A stretch of DNA of 64,000 nt, taken from contig NC_083397.1 in NCBI RefSeq assembly GCF_030864355.1, positions 2,604,001 to 2,668,000 on the forward strand. Direction: 5' to 3'. Both the position numbers and the translations under genes were made by a program. Positions within the stretch are counted from its first letter, which is position 1. The number at the start of each line of letters is the position of its first letter. Below are positions 33,351 through 45,488 of this stretch, piece after piece. Below the pieces are notes generated by a model. The model did not search any database, was not told the origin of the DNA, and worked only from the letters and a program-made list of their open reading frames with translations. Source of the DNA: Cutaneotrichosporon cavernicola (taxonomy: Eukaryota; Basidiomycota; Tremellomycetes; Trichosporonales; Trichosporonaceae).

Positions 33351-36300
33351 CTACGCGTCCACCGTCACGTCACCTTGAGCCGAGGAGGCGCTCGAGTCTT
33401 GTGCGTCGCTCACGTCCTCACCAGCCTTCTCCCTGTCTGCCTTCTCCTTGCGCTCGGCGGTGGCATACAGGTCTCTATACTTGCCCGAACTCTGCGCCAT
33501 GGACTTGAAGATGCTGTCGTCACGACGGAGAAGATTCTGTTGTCAGCTCGTCTTGAAAGACCCGCTCACCATTGGGGTGTCAAACTCGGCAACCGAGCCG
33601 TCACGCAGCACGAGCAGACGGTCGTAGTCGACGACAGACGACAGGCGGTGGGCAATGGTGATCAGAGTCGAGTCCTTGAACTCGGTCCGGATGGCATTCT
33701 GGAGCGCCTCGTCCGTTTCAAAGTCGACTGAGGCGGTTGCCTCGTCCATAATCTGGTGTCAGCAAGCACCCAGCGAAGCAAGCTCACGATCAAGTTCGAG
33801 CGGCGTAGGAGTGCGCGTGCCATGGCGACGAGCTGACGCTGGCCCTGAGAGAAGTTGGCGCCGCCAGCCGACACATCCGTGCCGAGAGTGATGTGGACGC
33901 GCGACGTGGGTGTCTGAGCGCCAGACGCCCGACCAGACGAAGTACCAGACCTACGGCCGCCGGCACGCTCCTCCTCTATAAGCTGAGTGAGCCGGTTGTG
34001 AGGCGGGCCGTCGATTTCGGCCAGCGCAGTGAGGTTGCGAGTGGAGCCCTTGCGGCTGCCTGCAGGCGTTTGACCAGTAATGAGCTTGACACGCTGCAGA
34101 GTCTCGAGCAGCTCCGAGTCTGTGTGCTCGCCGAAGGGGTCAAGGTTGTCGCGGATCGTGCCGGAGAACAGCACAGCGTCTGGCGTAAGCAGAAGCTCTT
34201 GCCATAGGTGATTAGGAGATTACCCACCTTGTGGGATATACGTGATCTTGGAGCGCTGGTGGTCAGCGATGCACTGCCATTAGAAAGAGCTCCTCACCAA
34301 GTCGTCCACACCGATCGAGGTGATGTCCACCCCGTCAATCAAGAGCTGGCCCGACGCAGGGTCAGTGAAGCGCAGCATCATCATGGCAATCGTAGATTTG
34401 CCCGAACCCGTTCGCCCAATGAGGCCGATCTTCTCGCCCGCCTTGATGTCGAACGAGCCCTTGAAGACAGTCGGCAGCTCAGGCGCATACTTGATTTCGA
34501 GGTCCTGCGCACTGATGAACGTGTCTGGATTGTCGTACGACGGCCAGCCCGGTGGCGGACGGCTGTCGGGAATGACACCAGCAGGCTCCGAGGAAATCCT
34601 GAGGTACTCCTCAACACGCTCGACCGAATTGAAGTCCATCTCCATCTCACCCCAGAAACGCGAGAGCCAGTAACAGGCCATCACGAAGCTCTGCGAGCTA
34701 GTAATCGCGACAGCGGCGAAACCAGCACCAACGGCGGGGCTGAGCGCCAGAAGAGTGGTGATGAAGACAGCGGCCGCTCCAAGACAGTCAAAGCGCAGGA
34801 GGAGCTGGGGTCAGTGAAGATCAGTATGGTATCATACCCAGCGGTTGGTCATCTGAATGTCAGCTATACATGTTGCGTTGTGCTCACCCAGTAGTAGTAG
34901 AACGCCGAGTTCGACAGGTCAACCTGGTCGCACAGCTTTGTGAACATGCGGCGCTCAGCTGAGAAGGCGCGGACAGAGATGATGCCGTCGAGGAGCTCAG
35001 CAAACCCAGAGCTGCGGTGTCAGCTCGGGAATCACAAGGTTAGCTTACAATATTGGCGAGCGGGTCGTCGCCTCGAGACGACGGAGGCTGCGGCCGGTGC
35101 GAAGCTGATGTGAGTTGAGTATCTAGCATCGAGTAACTCACGTAGAGCAGGGTGTAGTAGTAATACAAAGCGCTGATGAACACCGCCGCGATAATGAACT
35201 CCGGGATGATGAACGCGATCATACCCTGTGCGTCAGCATACTTCTCTCACTCTCGCATACGAGCGTGAACAACAGCGACGCTGTGAACGTAATGACAGTC
35301 CTGGAGCTGGAATTGAGTCTCATGTCGATAGTTTCGATGTCCTTGGAGAAGCGGTTAATGATGCGGCCGACGGGCGTGGTGTTGAAGAACCTGACAGTGC
35401 CGTGCACGACAGAGTTAAGGAGGCGATCGTGCAACGACTTGGCGGCACGGTACGAACCCCAAGCGCCGATGGCGTTGGTCAGGACCATAAGCATCGCGGA
35501 GCCGACCATGATGATCGAATAGCCGCCGAAGTAATATCCAGGGTGGTCATCAGCTGAAGGGAAGTTGAAAGGTGGCGAAGCCTGAATGGTAAACAGAGGG
35601 CCTTCGGTGCTGTTTGCAGCGGTTGATGATGACGAATGGACCATGTGGTGTGCAGCATTGTGGTAAACCTGCAAGGCGTGGTCGAGCGACTGGGGAGCAC
35701 CGAACGTGAAGAGCGAGTACAGCTTGCTCTCGTAGTGCTCGCCCCACCACTTGAGCCACAGCTTGTCGAGCAGCCCGAATGCCTGCGATATAATGAGAAT
35801 CGCAAAGAAGAGCGCCCAGGCCGTCCACGTGGCGGCCCGGAAGTAGAGCAGGTACGTGTTCAGCTTGACACTGCCAACTGCACGTTCCTCGTCCTTGACG
35901 AGCTTTCGAGCGGGTCCATCCTTCTTGGCGTCCTGTTCGGCGAGGTCTTTAGCCTCCTCCTCCTCTGGTTTGTCGGCAGTAACTAGTTCTTCGGCCGCAG
36001 CAGTGGCGTCCTCGATCGCAACAATGCCGTCAAGTTCGCCAGATTCCTGCAGCTGCTTGGGCGTACCCTGGCAGTCGACACGGCCGTCGAGAATGCGCAC
36101 AAGGTAGTCGGCCGTTGGAAGGAGTAGATCAAGGTGGTGTGACACGAGAATCTGAAGTCAGCGACCAACCCCGGTTGTGCTCACAATGGTGCGACCCTTG
36201 AAAAGCGGTCCGTTGAGACATTTGTCAACAAGGTGCTTGGCAGTGTGCGAGTCAACAGCAGCAAGTGGATCGTCAAGCAGGACGTGCTGGGTGTACGAGT

Positions 36301-39148
36301 AAGCAGCGCGTGCGAGAGCCACGCGAGCCTTCTGACCACCACTGAGAGAAACCTATTGTCAGTCACTGAGTCAATTATCCAACTCACTCCCTTGGCACCG
36401 ATCTCAGTCTGGTCACCGTCCTCGAGGATGTCAAAATCGGTGCGGCTGCTGTTAGCTGCATCCCGCAATTGCACTTACAGAGCGCAACCGTCTACGACAG
36501 CCCCGTAACGCTTCTCGTCGAGAGGCTCGCCGAACAGGATGTTCTCCTTGATCGACTGCTGCTGAAGCCAGGGCGTCTGAGCCGCGTACGCGCACGAGTT
36601 GCGCAGCCCCGTTGAGTGGTCGACCTGAGACTGATGCTTGGGAAGGAACGACTCGCCCTCGACAAGGTCCATCTCGCCGAGGAGCCCGACGAGGATGGCC
36701 GTCTTGCCCGCACCGGTTGGCCCGGAAACGACGGACATCTTGCCGACAGGGAAGTCGATCGTAATGTCAGACAACTCAAATACGGCGTTTTCCATGCTCT
36801 CGACGTCATGCGTAGTGTCGGTGTCGGCGTCGGTGTCGGTGACCTCAATAAGCGGCGGCTCAGCTGTGCCGTTCTTGGCGTCCGCCTCATCCTGTGCGCC
36901 CGCATTCCACTTGAGCGTCGCCTTCTTGAACCCGATCTTGGTGTCCTTGGTGGACCCGTCATCATGGCCCTTGAGAGACGACACCCACTCGGGGACCTCG
37001 TCTTCCTCGAAGAAGTCCTGCGTACGCTTCACGGATACACCAGCCTGCAGGAACCAGACAATGAACATGGGCACCGCGTTGAGCGGAGTGCGGAGCATGT
37101 TGAAGAGCGTAAGTGCCGTGAACGCAACGGAGATGGTGAGGTCCTTCTTAGCGAAGTAGATGTAGCTGAAGTCAGCCACATCGGCAATCCCGCTGCTCAC
37201 CAGAAGAAAGCGCTGAGAGTTACGAAGATGGGAACGAGCATCCACATTAACTGGAAGAACATGCTGTTGATGATGGAACGGATCATCTGCGAGAGCTCGT
37301 TGTTACGAGCGTCCTGTGCGCGCTGCTTCCACTTCTCGGTCCACGCGAAAAACTGTAGTTGGTGACATTCGGCCTGTGGTCAACTCACCTTGATGAAGCT
37401 GATGCCGCTGATGAGCTCGTTCATGACTGTCATCCGCTTGTCTCTCGCCTTGAGGAGGTCCTTCTGAATCTGGGTGATCTCAGCAAGACTCAAGGTCGTA
37501 CACTTACGCGCATAGCCCTCTTGGAGAGATACGAGTTGATAGGCGTCGCAACGAGAAGAACCCCCATGCCGGCAAACGCAGACCAGCCGAGAATCCTAGC
37601 GTTAGATTACGCCGAAGTTGGGCACTCACTGATAGAGGAAGACGGAGGCGACGACGATCTCAATGGGGGTCGAGTACAGGTAGTACGCCATGGCAAAGAC
37701 GCCAGCGACCCTGTTCTGTCAGCATTGCCAGAGGACGGGACGTACATGTTGGCGTCGGTCGACATGAGGTTGACCACCTTGCCTGTGTCGGCCGTCTCGG
37801 GCTTCTCCTCTTCCTTCTTGTCCTTCTTGCCGCCCTTGGACTTTCCGCCGTCCTTCGCCTTGTCCTTGTCCTTGTCCTTGCCTGTCGCCTCTTCCTTCTC
37901 CTTAGGTGCCACAACGCCCGCGGTGTCCTTGCGCAGAAGAGCCTTGTGGTAGATTGCCGAGATCAGCTGGGCACGGATGCGGACGTTGGCACGGCGGCTG
38001 TGCCACAGGTGGATCATGTCCGACACGGCCTTGAGGATGCTCGCCAGCAGGGCAGCGAATGCATACAGGTAGGCCTGTGTGATGTCTTTGGACGACCCCG
38101 ACGTAACGCCGTCGCTGCTGTCAGCTATGTGTACACGCTCAGTGAGCTCACAGAATCTTCTTCAGGAAGAAGGGCGATAGATAATTGAAGATGACAGACG
38201 TGAGAGTGAACAGGCAGTCCATGAAGACATCGAAGCGGTTGGCCGCAAGGATCTTATAGAGGAGCTTGCTCTTGCGGATAGTCTTGAACAATTCGAAGAG
38301 CTGGCGCGTGCACAAGGTCTCTGAGAGCGTGGGGAGGTCTTCCTCGTTCATGGGGGTCGATGACCACTTCATGATGAAGGGGTTCATCCACGAGAACGTC
38401 AGCCACTGCCATAACGACACCTGGTCGTCGTAGCTAACGTGCTCCGCCCTGCCGAGCGTGACGGGTGAGTTGAAGCGCAGCAGGCCAGCAACAAAAGCGA
38501 GGATGAACGAGATGACACCAGTGGTTCCCTCAAGCACGATTTCTGCTGGCGTCGCCCACTCAGGTTTGGAGCCATAGACGATGCGCACATACCCGATGTC
38601 GAGGAAGGCGAGGGTGGCCGAAACACAGAACACGATGTAAATGACGAGCGCGGACCAGGGGGGAACGACCGGCGGACGAACGAGCGCGCGCATGAGTAGA
38701 CCACCCTGGAGTTAGCATTGAAGATACATCATCTCACCCAGAGTAGAGCGGTGAACCCAGCGAGCATGACGTCGCGACACCCAACCGAGTGCATGTTGAC
38801 AGCGTTGGCGAGGCGGTCGCCGAACACAACGGCCCACAGTACAAGGCCGACAGTGTTCAGGCCAACCATGAGAACATAGACAATCGTGTGCGGCATCCAC
38901 TTGTGAGCGCGCTGGATCGCGACCTTGGCGTCCACATCTGAGGGAATCTTCCACAGAGGAAGGGTGTCGTTGAACCACGGCGAGAGTGTCCTGTGCACCA
39001 AGGGGACGTGGTATAGAGCGCTCGCAACTGCGACTGCACCGGCGAAGCCGACGCGGCAGAGGTTGAGCACCGAGTAGGGCACTGGGCCGCTCGCCTAGGG
39101 TTAGTTTATGTCCGTGCGCTGGACCGGGGTCGGGTTACTCACTGACAT
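33351..39148 (-). CDS. ABCC/MRP-type full ABC transporter (Ycf1/Yor1-like)
   Basis: This ATP-driven exporter probably handles glutathione conjugates or drugs at the vacuole or plasma membrane. About 21 exons are read from 39148 down. The first holds only ATG TCA (39148-39143), and one is a 15-nt microexon (34852-34838). N-terminal helices form a TMD0-like block. Then come TMD1, NBD1 (Walker [11 protein letters not shown], signature [10 protein letters not shown], Walker [14 protein letters not shown]-loop LVSHH), TMD2, and NBD2 (Walker [10 protein letters not shown], Walker [14 protein letters not shown]-loop TIAHR). The NBD2 signature is altered to FSQGQRQ. A Lys/Asp/Glu-rich insert of about 40 residues sits in the TMD1 cytoplasmic loop before [12 protein letters not shown]. 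Overall architecture is certain, substrate is not. Individual minor exon ends may shift by a few bases. Confidence 0.9.
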
Positions 39149-39741
39149 GGCGAGGGCGTCAGCTATGGGGAGGTGAGCTTCGAGTGGAGAGAGGACGGAG
39201 GAAGGGATGGGAGCAGGGGTCTGTGGCAGATGAATAGAGTGAAGAGACGAGGGGTCCGAGGAGGAAACTGGGGGTACTGGGGGATGTGAGAATATAGTAG
39301 TGAGCGCGTGGTGACTGTCTCTTCCGCTGTCTAAGCCGGGTTAATCGCCGTCCTCGAAATTCAAACTAGAGACAAATGAGGCACTCTAAAATGCGTCATA
39401 TGCTGCATTAGACTCTAGTCATGCGGACCTCCACAACCTCCACAACCTCCACAATCTCCCTAATCCGGTACGCCTATCTTAAAATCACGTGGTTCAAAAT
39501 CAACAAAGTACAGTGTGCCTTCCTAAATGTATCCTTAGGCCCGCGGCCTCGATCCCAGAATTCTTCGATCTCGACTACTGACTCCATACTCACAACGAGC
39601 CCAACATCAACAACAACCTTTCTCTACTAGCATCAAATTAATCCGTGCATCCGCCGCAAGCGAATTACTTGGCCTTAATCCTCGACTTGCACGGGACCCT
39701 CTAACAACCCTACTCCAACCCCACACCACCCCACACCGAGA
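39149..39741. promoter_or_regulatory. Divergent promoter region, ABC transporter / RPB5
   Basis: A 593-nt region between divergent start codons, with a short CCTCCACAA trimer repeat at about 39428-39455 and a C/A-rich leader (CCCCACACC) before RPB5. No gene was seen. Confidence 0.45.
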
Positions 39742-40805
39742 ATGTCACAGGACAACGACCGCGAGCTCGCGCGGCTCTGGCGCGTGTCCAAGACGGTGCA
39801 CGAGATGATCCGTGACCGCGTGAGTCTACCTAGAGGATGTGGTTTTGGAGCTGACGACAGGGCTACGAGGTGGCAGACTACGAGATCAACACGCCCTTTG
39901 ACGACTTCAAGGACCTGTACAGCGGCGGTGGCGGTGTTGAGTGCGTCCTCCCCAAGTCAAGCTAACAGTAGCCGCGGGCGGATGAACTTCCACGCCGACC
40001 ACGCAGAGGACCGGTCAAACAGGATATACGTTCACTTCTGCCCCGAGAAGAATGTGTCCAAGGCCGCCATGAAGACGTGAGCTGACCTGGTTTTGTTAGC
40101 TGACATCAGCTTCATCACCTCACTGGATGCGGCTGGTGCCAAGCGCGGCATCATTGTGTGGAGCGAGAAGATGAGCCCTGCTGCCAAGAAGACGCTACTC
40201 GAGATGCAGAGCGAGTACCACCTCGAGGACTTTCCCGAGTCGGACCTGCTGGTCAACATTACCATGCACTTCCTCGTTCCCAAGCACACGATCATGACCA
40301 GCGAGGAGAAGACGGCCCTGATCAAGCGCTAGTGAGTGGGAGTAAGGGGATTGGTGCGGGTGGTTTGGCGAGATTGAGCCCAGCTGCGACATTGAGGACA
40401 ACGCTTGAGAAAGCCTTGTTGAGCGCCAGTCGCAGCGCCTCGGCCAGTCTGCCATTCGCTCATGATCCCTCTGCTCGTTGTGTCCAGAAGAGCTCTAACG
40501 CCAGCCGCCTGAAGGACACCCAGCTCCCGCGTATCATGGTGTCGGACCCCGTCGCCCGCTACTACGGCATGCGGCGAGGACAGGTCATGCGCATTGAGCG
40601 CACGTCCGAGACCGCCGGACGGTGAGTAGTTTGCGGGGCGTGAGAGTCAGGGTCTGCGTAAAGTGCGCAGATGGCGTGGGAGAGTGCAAGATGGGCACGA
40701 GCGGTGACGAGCGAGTTGAGAGCTGGAAAAGAGAGGAGTGACATCAGCTGCAGTCTTGAGTTAAGAGCTGACCCCAGGTACATCACCTACCGTATCTGTA
40801 TGTAA
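39742..40805 (+). CDS. RPB5: RNA polymerase subunit RPABC1 (Rpb5)
   Basis: This subunit is shared by RNA polymerases I, II and III, contacting downstream DNA in the jaw. Exons 39742-39819, 39861-39940, 39972-40076, 40110-40331, 40505-40621 and 40778-40805 give 209 residues, the normal length. The N-terminal jaw domain ([23 protein letters not shown]) is followed by [11 protein letters not shown] and [15 protein letters not shown]. The highly conserved C-terminal assembly domain reads [27 protein letters not shown] and ETAGRYITYR. The last exon encodes only nine residues plus stop. The TYRICM ending matches the family's exact C-terminus. Intron 4 is 173 nt and intron 5 is 156 nt, unusually long here. 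Confidence 0.97.
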
Positions 40806-41327
40806 GGCGGCACCGCCCGTGTCCTAGAGGCTCTGACAGCTCTATGCATTGTATGATAGGCGCTTGAGTGTGGGTCGAAGTGAGGGGGGACAAGGTATGT
40901 ACGAAGCGAGTGATTGTGACGGAGTGTGTCCCGATAAGTGCATCACCATCGAGTGCCTCTCCCAAGTCCAGACCCCTAGTGCACAATCCTCTGCAATCCG
41001 GAGTCCGCCCGAGCAGCACTAACCAACTCAGCAGGCCGGTTGTGCAGGCCGAGGACATGTTCCTCGCGGCTCCTGGTTGAGCCTGACTCGACCGTGAAAC
41101 GGAGCTTAACCCATTCTTGACCGGATTAAAGTTCACTGAACTCGAGCACAACGCGACATCCATCTCACGTCGTGTACGCCCCCACGCCCCCACGCAAATG
41201 AATGAAAACGATGACATGCGCAACTGTTTACGCGTGCAGTGACTATGCTAACAAAGAGCCCAAGGGCAGAATCCAGTATCCGTCTCGCACAATCAGGTAG
41301 ATGCGAGTGCTGTCGCGACCAGCGCGA
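40806..41327. other. Convergent 3' region, RPB5 / small membrane protein
   Basis: A 522-nt spacer between facing stop codons. No supported gene. Confidence 0.4.
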
Positions 41328-42034
41328 TCAGTGGTGACCGTCGACGTGTGCTTGGTCGCCGAACCAGGCTTCGGCCTTCTGTCCGGGCCGCAGGCGGACT
41401 GCGCCGTCCTCGCGGTGCTTGTGCATCCAAGCGCCCTGGAGTCAGTTTGATTCTTTAGATCGTTATAGGCAAACTCACGGCATTAGGGCGCTGCTTCTTG
41501 AGCCAGTGCTGCTCACGCTCGCGCTGCTCCTGGATCTGGAGCTCGCGGAGCTGGCCCTCCGAAGCGTCAAACACTGGTCCGCCGACGATGAACTCGTTCT
41601 CGGGGATCACGGACGCCGCCTCAGGGTCGACGTAGCCCACGCCCGCGAGGGCTCCGAAGAAGACGAACAGAGCGCTGGAGTAAGAAGCGAATAGAGGACA
41701 AGTAAAGACGGTACACAAGCCAAAGCAAAAAGGGTGGCGTCAGCCCTGGACCCATGGGAGAAGCAATGGACCCCAGTAGAAGACAGGGGCCCAAGTTGGG
41801 CACCACTTACATGAGGAAGATGATGAGGAAAGGGAGGTTGCCGCGGCGTGCAGTGCGGGCTGCGCGCGCGGCGATAGCGCGTCCAGCATTTTGTGCGCTT
41901 ACACTGGCATTGAACTCGCCCTTTCCAAGGTGGGGCGTGGATGCGGGGCTGTCGCCACCGTCGCTGTAACCCTTCTCAGCCAGCGAGTCGTAGTCGTACA
42001 GGTCGCGCACGCTGGTGTCAGGGGTGGAGGGCAT
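41328..42034 (-). CDS. Uncharacterised single-pass membrane protein
   Basis: I do not recognise this protein. Exons 42034-41811, 41674-41479 and 41435-41328 give 175 residues. The N-terminal 60 residues are hydrophilic and Asp/Ser-rich, followed by an Arg-rich patch (ARAARTARRGN) and one hydrophobic helix (about residues 68-88, LPFLIIFL then ALFVFFGALAGVGYV). After it come VIPENEFIVGGPVFD, a charged coiled-coil-like helix (LRELQIQEQREREQHWLKKQ) and a His-rich tail ending HVDGHH. The arginines before the helix suggest the N-terminus faces the cytosol. All exons join in frame with standard splice sites and codon use matches the neighbours, so the gene is probably real. Confidence 0.75.
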
Positions 42035-44324
42035 TGTTGGGTTGTTGTTGTTGGGTTGGATTTGCGTGGGTGATGAGGAATGAAGAGATTGGTGGGAAGA
42101 TGGGAGGAGAGAGGAGACAAGATGTTCAGGACGAGACACTGGAAGATCTAATGTGGAGTGGAGAGCAGAGTGGAGGAGAGGGGGAGTGGAACAGTTGAAC
42201 AGCCGAACAGCAGCTGCGAGAGAGTCCTGGTGGCTTGAGTCGGTGGCAATTTGATCACCAGGGTTTCTTTGCTGAATACCGTGGTGAGATTGAGAGTCGA
42301 CGGGGGTTGAGGTGATGGAGTATTGGATGATGATGTTGTCGTTGAATCGTTGGATTGTTGGATCAAGGGCAAGTCGAGTTGATGTATTGAATTGAGTGAC
42401 AAGATACACAGAGTGACCTGTTGTAAAAGGACCAAAGTGCGAGATTGTGAGAATTCAGGAACGAAAACGTATTTACAGACTTGATACCTTAGTTTGGCAG
42501 GGGCCGTAGGGGGGGGCAGTAGGGAGCCGTAGGGGTTGATGGCAACAACGAGGGAGGTGCCCGGCGGAAGTGTTGCTGTCTCATCTCTCCCAGTCTCCTA
42601 GTCTCCTAGTCTCACCGTAGCGTAACTGAGGCAACAGGCAGAGTGGGCGCTGATAACTCTTACAGCCGGTGGGCCTCGGCCTGCGTAACTGTGCCATTCT
42701 GTCTACTAGAATCAGGTCAAGTTGTACCGTATCAACGGCATCCGTCGGCGGAAGTGAGCCTCCATAACTCGGCACAAACTTTGTTTCCCTCGTCGCACCC
42801 GTCGCACACTCAATCTTGTACCCGCTCAGGCCCCTCATGTCGACGTCCTTTAAACCAATACCAAACCACGGCAAAATGAGGAATTGTCGATCTCCCGGTC
42901 CTCCCGCGGCCCGCGATCAGATCTATTCAAAACATCCCTTCCCCACGGCCATGCATGACCTCTCACATTGTACGCTGTCCCATGCATTGTCGCTACTAAC
43001 AAATGTCCAGTGAGACGTGACAATTGAGGGTGCCAGGGCCCTTGGTTTGGAGATTCGGCGGTTCGACACGTTGTCATGGCGACTCGGGAAGGAGGACCAA
43101 ACGCGTCTGCACCATGCACCTAAGCAACCTAGTTTTGAAGGTGCTTAGTGACCTCTCAGCCTCGCAATTCAGACTAGCAAGTGTGCCTTTTCAGTAGAGG
43201 TTCCTCGAATCCCCGTGCCGTTCTCGTGATCTCTTGGCCTCAGCTAGTTGTTCCTCTCGGTTTTTGAATTTCAAGACACGGAACAATGGTACATTGTCAT
43301 AACCAATCACCCAACCACCTGGAGACAGCCTGGAGCCGAGTTTACCCCTGTTAATATCGATCTCATTCCGTGGCGTGACGAGCCTTTTGGCCGCTACTCG
43401 GTTTACAAGTGCTTGGACTCGGGCTTTGCAAAACCCTCTCCCGACATGACACCAAATCTCCGAAGAGTACCAAAGTACGAAAACCAATGTACAGGAGAGA
43501 GAGAGACGGAGCTTTGGCTGGACGTATCCTCGGTTCCTCTCACCGGGTTGTCGTACTCCCACCATGCCGTTATCACATCATTAGCCACCGCCGCTGACAT
43601 TAGCACCAGTCATGTGCAGACCATGATGCAATGTCTGGACTCCTGAGGTGACGTGGGGGCTGTGGAGCTGCGGATTGTGGGCATATAAGCCGTTGAGCAG
43701 TCTGGCGTTCCTTCACGCCGAAGGATCCGACGCTATTCAGAGGGCTTGGGTCTTAGATTGATTCGTCGGAGATAGTGGCATGACCGTGAGCACCTGCCAA
43801 GCCTTCTGGATTTTTGGCACTGTAGTTTAGTTGGGTTGAATGTGGCTTGGATTTGGATCTCTGCCTATCCCGTCGATCAGCGCCACCAGGTCTAGGCCGC
43901 GGCCGCCGCCGATCAGAGGAACACGACTAAAGCCGGGACCAGATTGACCCACTCCAAACTAACCCCGTCGTAACCCACCCATTACTGCATTGCGCTCGAC
44001 TTTTAAATCCAATTCAGATGGCCAGATGCAGCACTGATATTCGCCCACTCGTAAATTCGCTACTCGCTCCCACTCTTTGGCTTGCGCAATGCATGTACAT
44101 GCGATTGTCCATGAGATCTATTCAACTCAATCCGGCAACCAGTTGCGGAAGGGCTCGGAGAGGAACAAATGCAAGAATTGGCCGTTGGCGGTTATCGGAT
44201 CCTGCGCAAGATGCCACAGATGTGCGGGCAAATGCTACAGGGCCCGCATGCAGGGATTATACAACGGAAGTGTGGAAAAGAAAAAAAAAAGAGTTCTATA
44301 ATGTCCAGAGATTGTGGGAGGGTT
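42035..44324. other. 2.3-kb tract without a supported gene
   Basis: The first 400 nt are the promoter and leader of the small membrane protein gene, with an (AACA)-type repeat near 42040. The rest has overlapping short frames on both strands and no family resemblance. A 132-codon + frame at 43248-43646 was examined but its codon use is unlike the real genes. Confidence 0.45.
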
Positions 44325-45488
44325 TTACTGGCACGAACCGTCGACAAGTGAGAGGCCATTGGTGCACGAGTAGATCTTGCAGACGCCAGCCTCGCAGCCG
44401 ACAGCCTTGGCGCCGGGAAGAGAAGTGCAGTCGACGCCGGTTCCGCCTACGATGCAGCCACCGCACGACTCGAGCTCGGTCTGGGGGTCGATGCACTCGT
44501 AGCCGGTAAGAGCCGAGGTGGTGTAGCAAGCAAGCTGGCCGGAAACGGGGCAGTAAGTCGCGTGGTCGAGGTCGTTGCCGCTCAGGAGGGCCTGGTCACG
44601 ACGCCACTTGCCCCAGCCGCCCTTGCCACCCCAACCACCACCCTTGCCACCACCGCCGTGGCCACCACCTCCACCACCACCGTGGCCACCACCACCACCA
44701 CCGTGGCCACCACCACCACCACCACCACCACCACCACCGCCGCCGCCGCCGCCGCCGCCGCCAGCGCCGCCCGAGGGCTTAGGCCCGCCGCAGCACTGCT
44801 TGCCGTGGTCCCAGTCCGAGCAGTCGGGTGCAGGGGTCGTTGGGCAACGAGGCTTGCAGCACGTGCCATCCCAGTACCAGTCGGTAGGGCAGCGGATGCC
44901 CTGAGGGCAGTCCTTCTTGGGAGGTGGGGTCTGGGTGTAATCGTCACAGCACTTGCCGGAACGCTGGTGGTACCACTTGTTGCCGCTGCACTTGTTGGTG
45001 GGAGGCTTGCACTTCCACGAGTTGGAGCCCCAGCTGTAGCCTTCACCGCAGTCACATTCCTGCGACTCCTTGGGAGGAACACAGCAGTTCTGGCGCCGGT
45101 GCCAGGTCCACTTGATAGGACAGTTTTCGTTACTGGGGACGCTGGTTGTTAGTGAGGATCATGCATAGTAGATGAAACAATTGATATGTTGGTTGATGTT
45201 CAGGGGCCATGTATGGCGGGGATCAGGGGTAGGGGTAGATGTGACGAGGGGTGGAGGTCTATCTAGGTGGAGGTCGAATATCAATCTGCTTCTCTCTTAC
45301 GATCGCACTCACGTAGTCGTGGTTTGCTGATTGACACAAGTACCGCCATTAAACTTGGCGATCCAACCGCCTGCGCACGAGACTCCCGAGTTGCTGTTCA
45401 AGCCCCAGAAGGTCCTCTTCTCCATGTGGTTGGAGCGGGCAGTTACGCCGGTCGCGAGGGCCGCGACAACGAGGGTGTTGAGGAGCAT
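44325..45488 (-). CDS. Secreted cysteine-rich protein with CPL1-like domain
   Basis: This is a secreted protein of 330 residues (exons 45488-45313 and 45141-44325). A signal peptide (MLLNTLVVAALATGVTA) is followed by a short linker with a KR site (MEKR). A cysteine-rich middle region carries repeated CC and WYW/CCxP patterns. Then come about 55 residues that are almost pure Gly with scattered His/Trp/Lys (GGGGHGGGG). The C-terminal domain (about 252-330) reads YECIDPQTELESCGGC, DCTSLPGAKAVGCEAG, CKIYSCTNG, SLVDGSC. That C-terminal cysteine pattern matches the CPL1-like domain of tremellomycete secreted proteins such as Cryptococcus Cpl1. Other family members have been linked to capsule and host interaction, but no role is shown for this one. 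The 171-nt intron splits the ORF just after the signal/linker exon. Confidence 0.85.
44618..44770 (-). repeat. Gly/His-coding trinucleotide repeat inside the CPL1-like gene
   Basis: The + strand shows (CCACCA)n and (CCGCCG)n tracts, read on the minus strand as long Gly runs broken by His. Length may vary between strains because of slippage. Confidence 0.85.

Noticed and set aside
43248..43646. 132-codon + frame that reads protein-like
   Set aside because: Third positions are A/T-rich unlike neighbours, the minus strand is also open, and no family motif or splice partner was found.
44562..45152. 196-codon + frame of Thr/Val/Ala
   Set aside because: It is the antisense shadow of the Gly/His-rich CPL1-like exon.
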